In this document: positions 63,540 to 64,000 of the stretch, piece by piece
How positions within the stretch are numbered: the first letter of the stretch is position 1
Layout of the letters: every line of letters begins with the position of its first letter
NCBI GenBank assembly: GCA_036571765.1
Contig: BROE01000015.1
Coordinates: 4,073,332 to 4,137,331, forward strand
Direction: 5' to 3'
From: Plecoglossus altivelis
Lineage: Eukaryota > Chordata > Actinopteri > Osmeriformes > Plecoglossidae
DNA: 64,000 nt
Notes under the pieces: model-generated
What the model was told of the DNA's origin: nothing
The model's database searches: none
The model's input: only the letters and a program-made list of their open reading frames with translations
Made by a program: the position numbers and the translations under genes

Positions 63540-64000
63540 TCAGCCCTGTAGAGGAGCCGCGGGCGCTCCCGAACAGTGGAAGTGGACGTTCTGCCACCTG
63601 CTCTCCCGGCGGTGCCACACCCTCGTCTCCTCGGATTGGCTAGAGCGAGGGCGTCCCTGCAGATCGACGAATTGCGTGAGGCGAATGTAGGCGATGCAGG
63701 CTGCATCCTCGCCAATCAGGTGGACGTGAGGGTTGAGGATGGTGGTGTGGATGGGCTTGCTGTTCTTGGAGAGCACTAAAGGTGAGCCAGGGGAGGATGT
63801 GGGAAAGAAAGGAGAGGGAGGAGACCGTCAAGTAAGTCGACTAAGAGTCGGACCCTTCAGAGGAACTTTTTGGATGTGTGTGAGGGGTGGGAGGAGGCAG
63901 CGGTAGCGGTCTTACAATTGTCAAAGTAGAATCTGTGAAAGTCCATGCCCTCCACCAGGTTTCCCAGACCTTCCGGCTCAAACGAGGTCAGGCCCGGATC
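63540..64000 (-). CDS. camk2b: CaMKII beta, association (hub) domain, last two coding exons (partial)
   Basis: Calcium/calmodulin-dependent kinase II subunit; this C-terminal hub domain assembles the 12-14-subunit holoenzyme. Exons 63916-64000 (cut by the window edge) and 63540-63775; the junction restores FYFDN-LLSKNSKP in phase. Visible: DPGLTSFEPEGLGNLVEGMD, FHRFYFDN, PIHTTILNPHVHLIGEDAAC, IAYIRLTQFVD, SQSEETRVWHRR, WQNVHFHCSGAPAAPLQ, ending QG-stop (TGA, 63540-63542) one residue longer than the mammalian LQ end. FHRFYF and QNVHFHCSGAP favour beta over gamma; position next to ogdh/zmiz2/ppia, as in human 7p13, supports this. The usually constant RRDGKW reads RRESRW here. Kinase, regulatory and variable linker regions lie to the right of the window. 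Confidence 0.9.

Overview
This is vertebrate nuclear DNA, almost certainly from a teleost fish. The genes are split by short GT-AG introns, all the proteins are vertebrate-type, the introns are full of CA/GT, GA/CT and CCTT microsatellites, and there are small fish-type foldback transposons. There are no operons, CRISPR arrays, tRNAs or rRNAs. Eight protein genes were reconstructed exon by exon; seven close with consistent splice phase, and camk2b could be placed for only its last two exons. One 10-base run of N (27531-27540) marks an assembly gap.

Layout: (1) ash2l, + strand, last seven exons only (116-2839). (2) A GRK4/5/6-family G-protein-coupled receptor kinase, - strand, complete (3705-9407), tail-to-tail with ash2l. 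(3) dusp26, + strand, complete (11046-12690), head-to-head with the kinase. (4) rnf122, + strand, complete (16635-19184). (5) ppia (cyclophilin A), - strand, complete (20595-23500). (6) zmiz2, - strand, complete coding region (26276-36175) with a probable non-coding first exon near 40310. (7) A compact parg (poly(ADP-ribose) glycohydrolase), + strand (43246-46979). (8) ogdh (2-oxoglutarate dehydrogenase E1), - strand, complete (47751-59434), tail-to-tail with parg. (9) camk2b, - strand, only the hub-domain 3' end (63540-64000 and beyond).

The order joins two blocks known from human synteny: ash2l/dusp26/rnf122 (human 8p) and ppia/zmiz2/ogdh/camk2b (human 7p13). parg beside ogdh recalls human PARG-OGDHL on 10q11, so an ancestral PARG-OGDH linkage is kept here. 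The genes are housekeeping or signalling functions (chromatin, receptor desensitisation, phosphatase, ubiquitin ligase, prolyl isomerase, SUMO/transcription co-regulator, ADP-ribose turnover, TCA cycle, CaMKII) and do not form one pathway.

Points worth a second look are a mutually exclusive exon pair in ogdh enforced by splice phase, an apparent 2-nt frameshift in the last ogdh exon, a 0.5-kb duplication of a zmiz2 exon across the N gap (probably an assembly artefact), a substitution in the parg active-site loop, two foldback transposons, overlapping 3' ends of ash2l and the kinase gene, and a strand bias of CT tracts in introns. I found no clearly new biological system.
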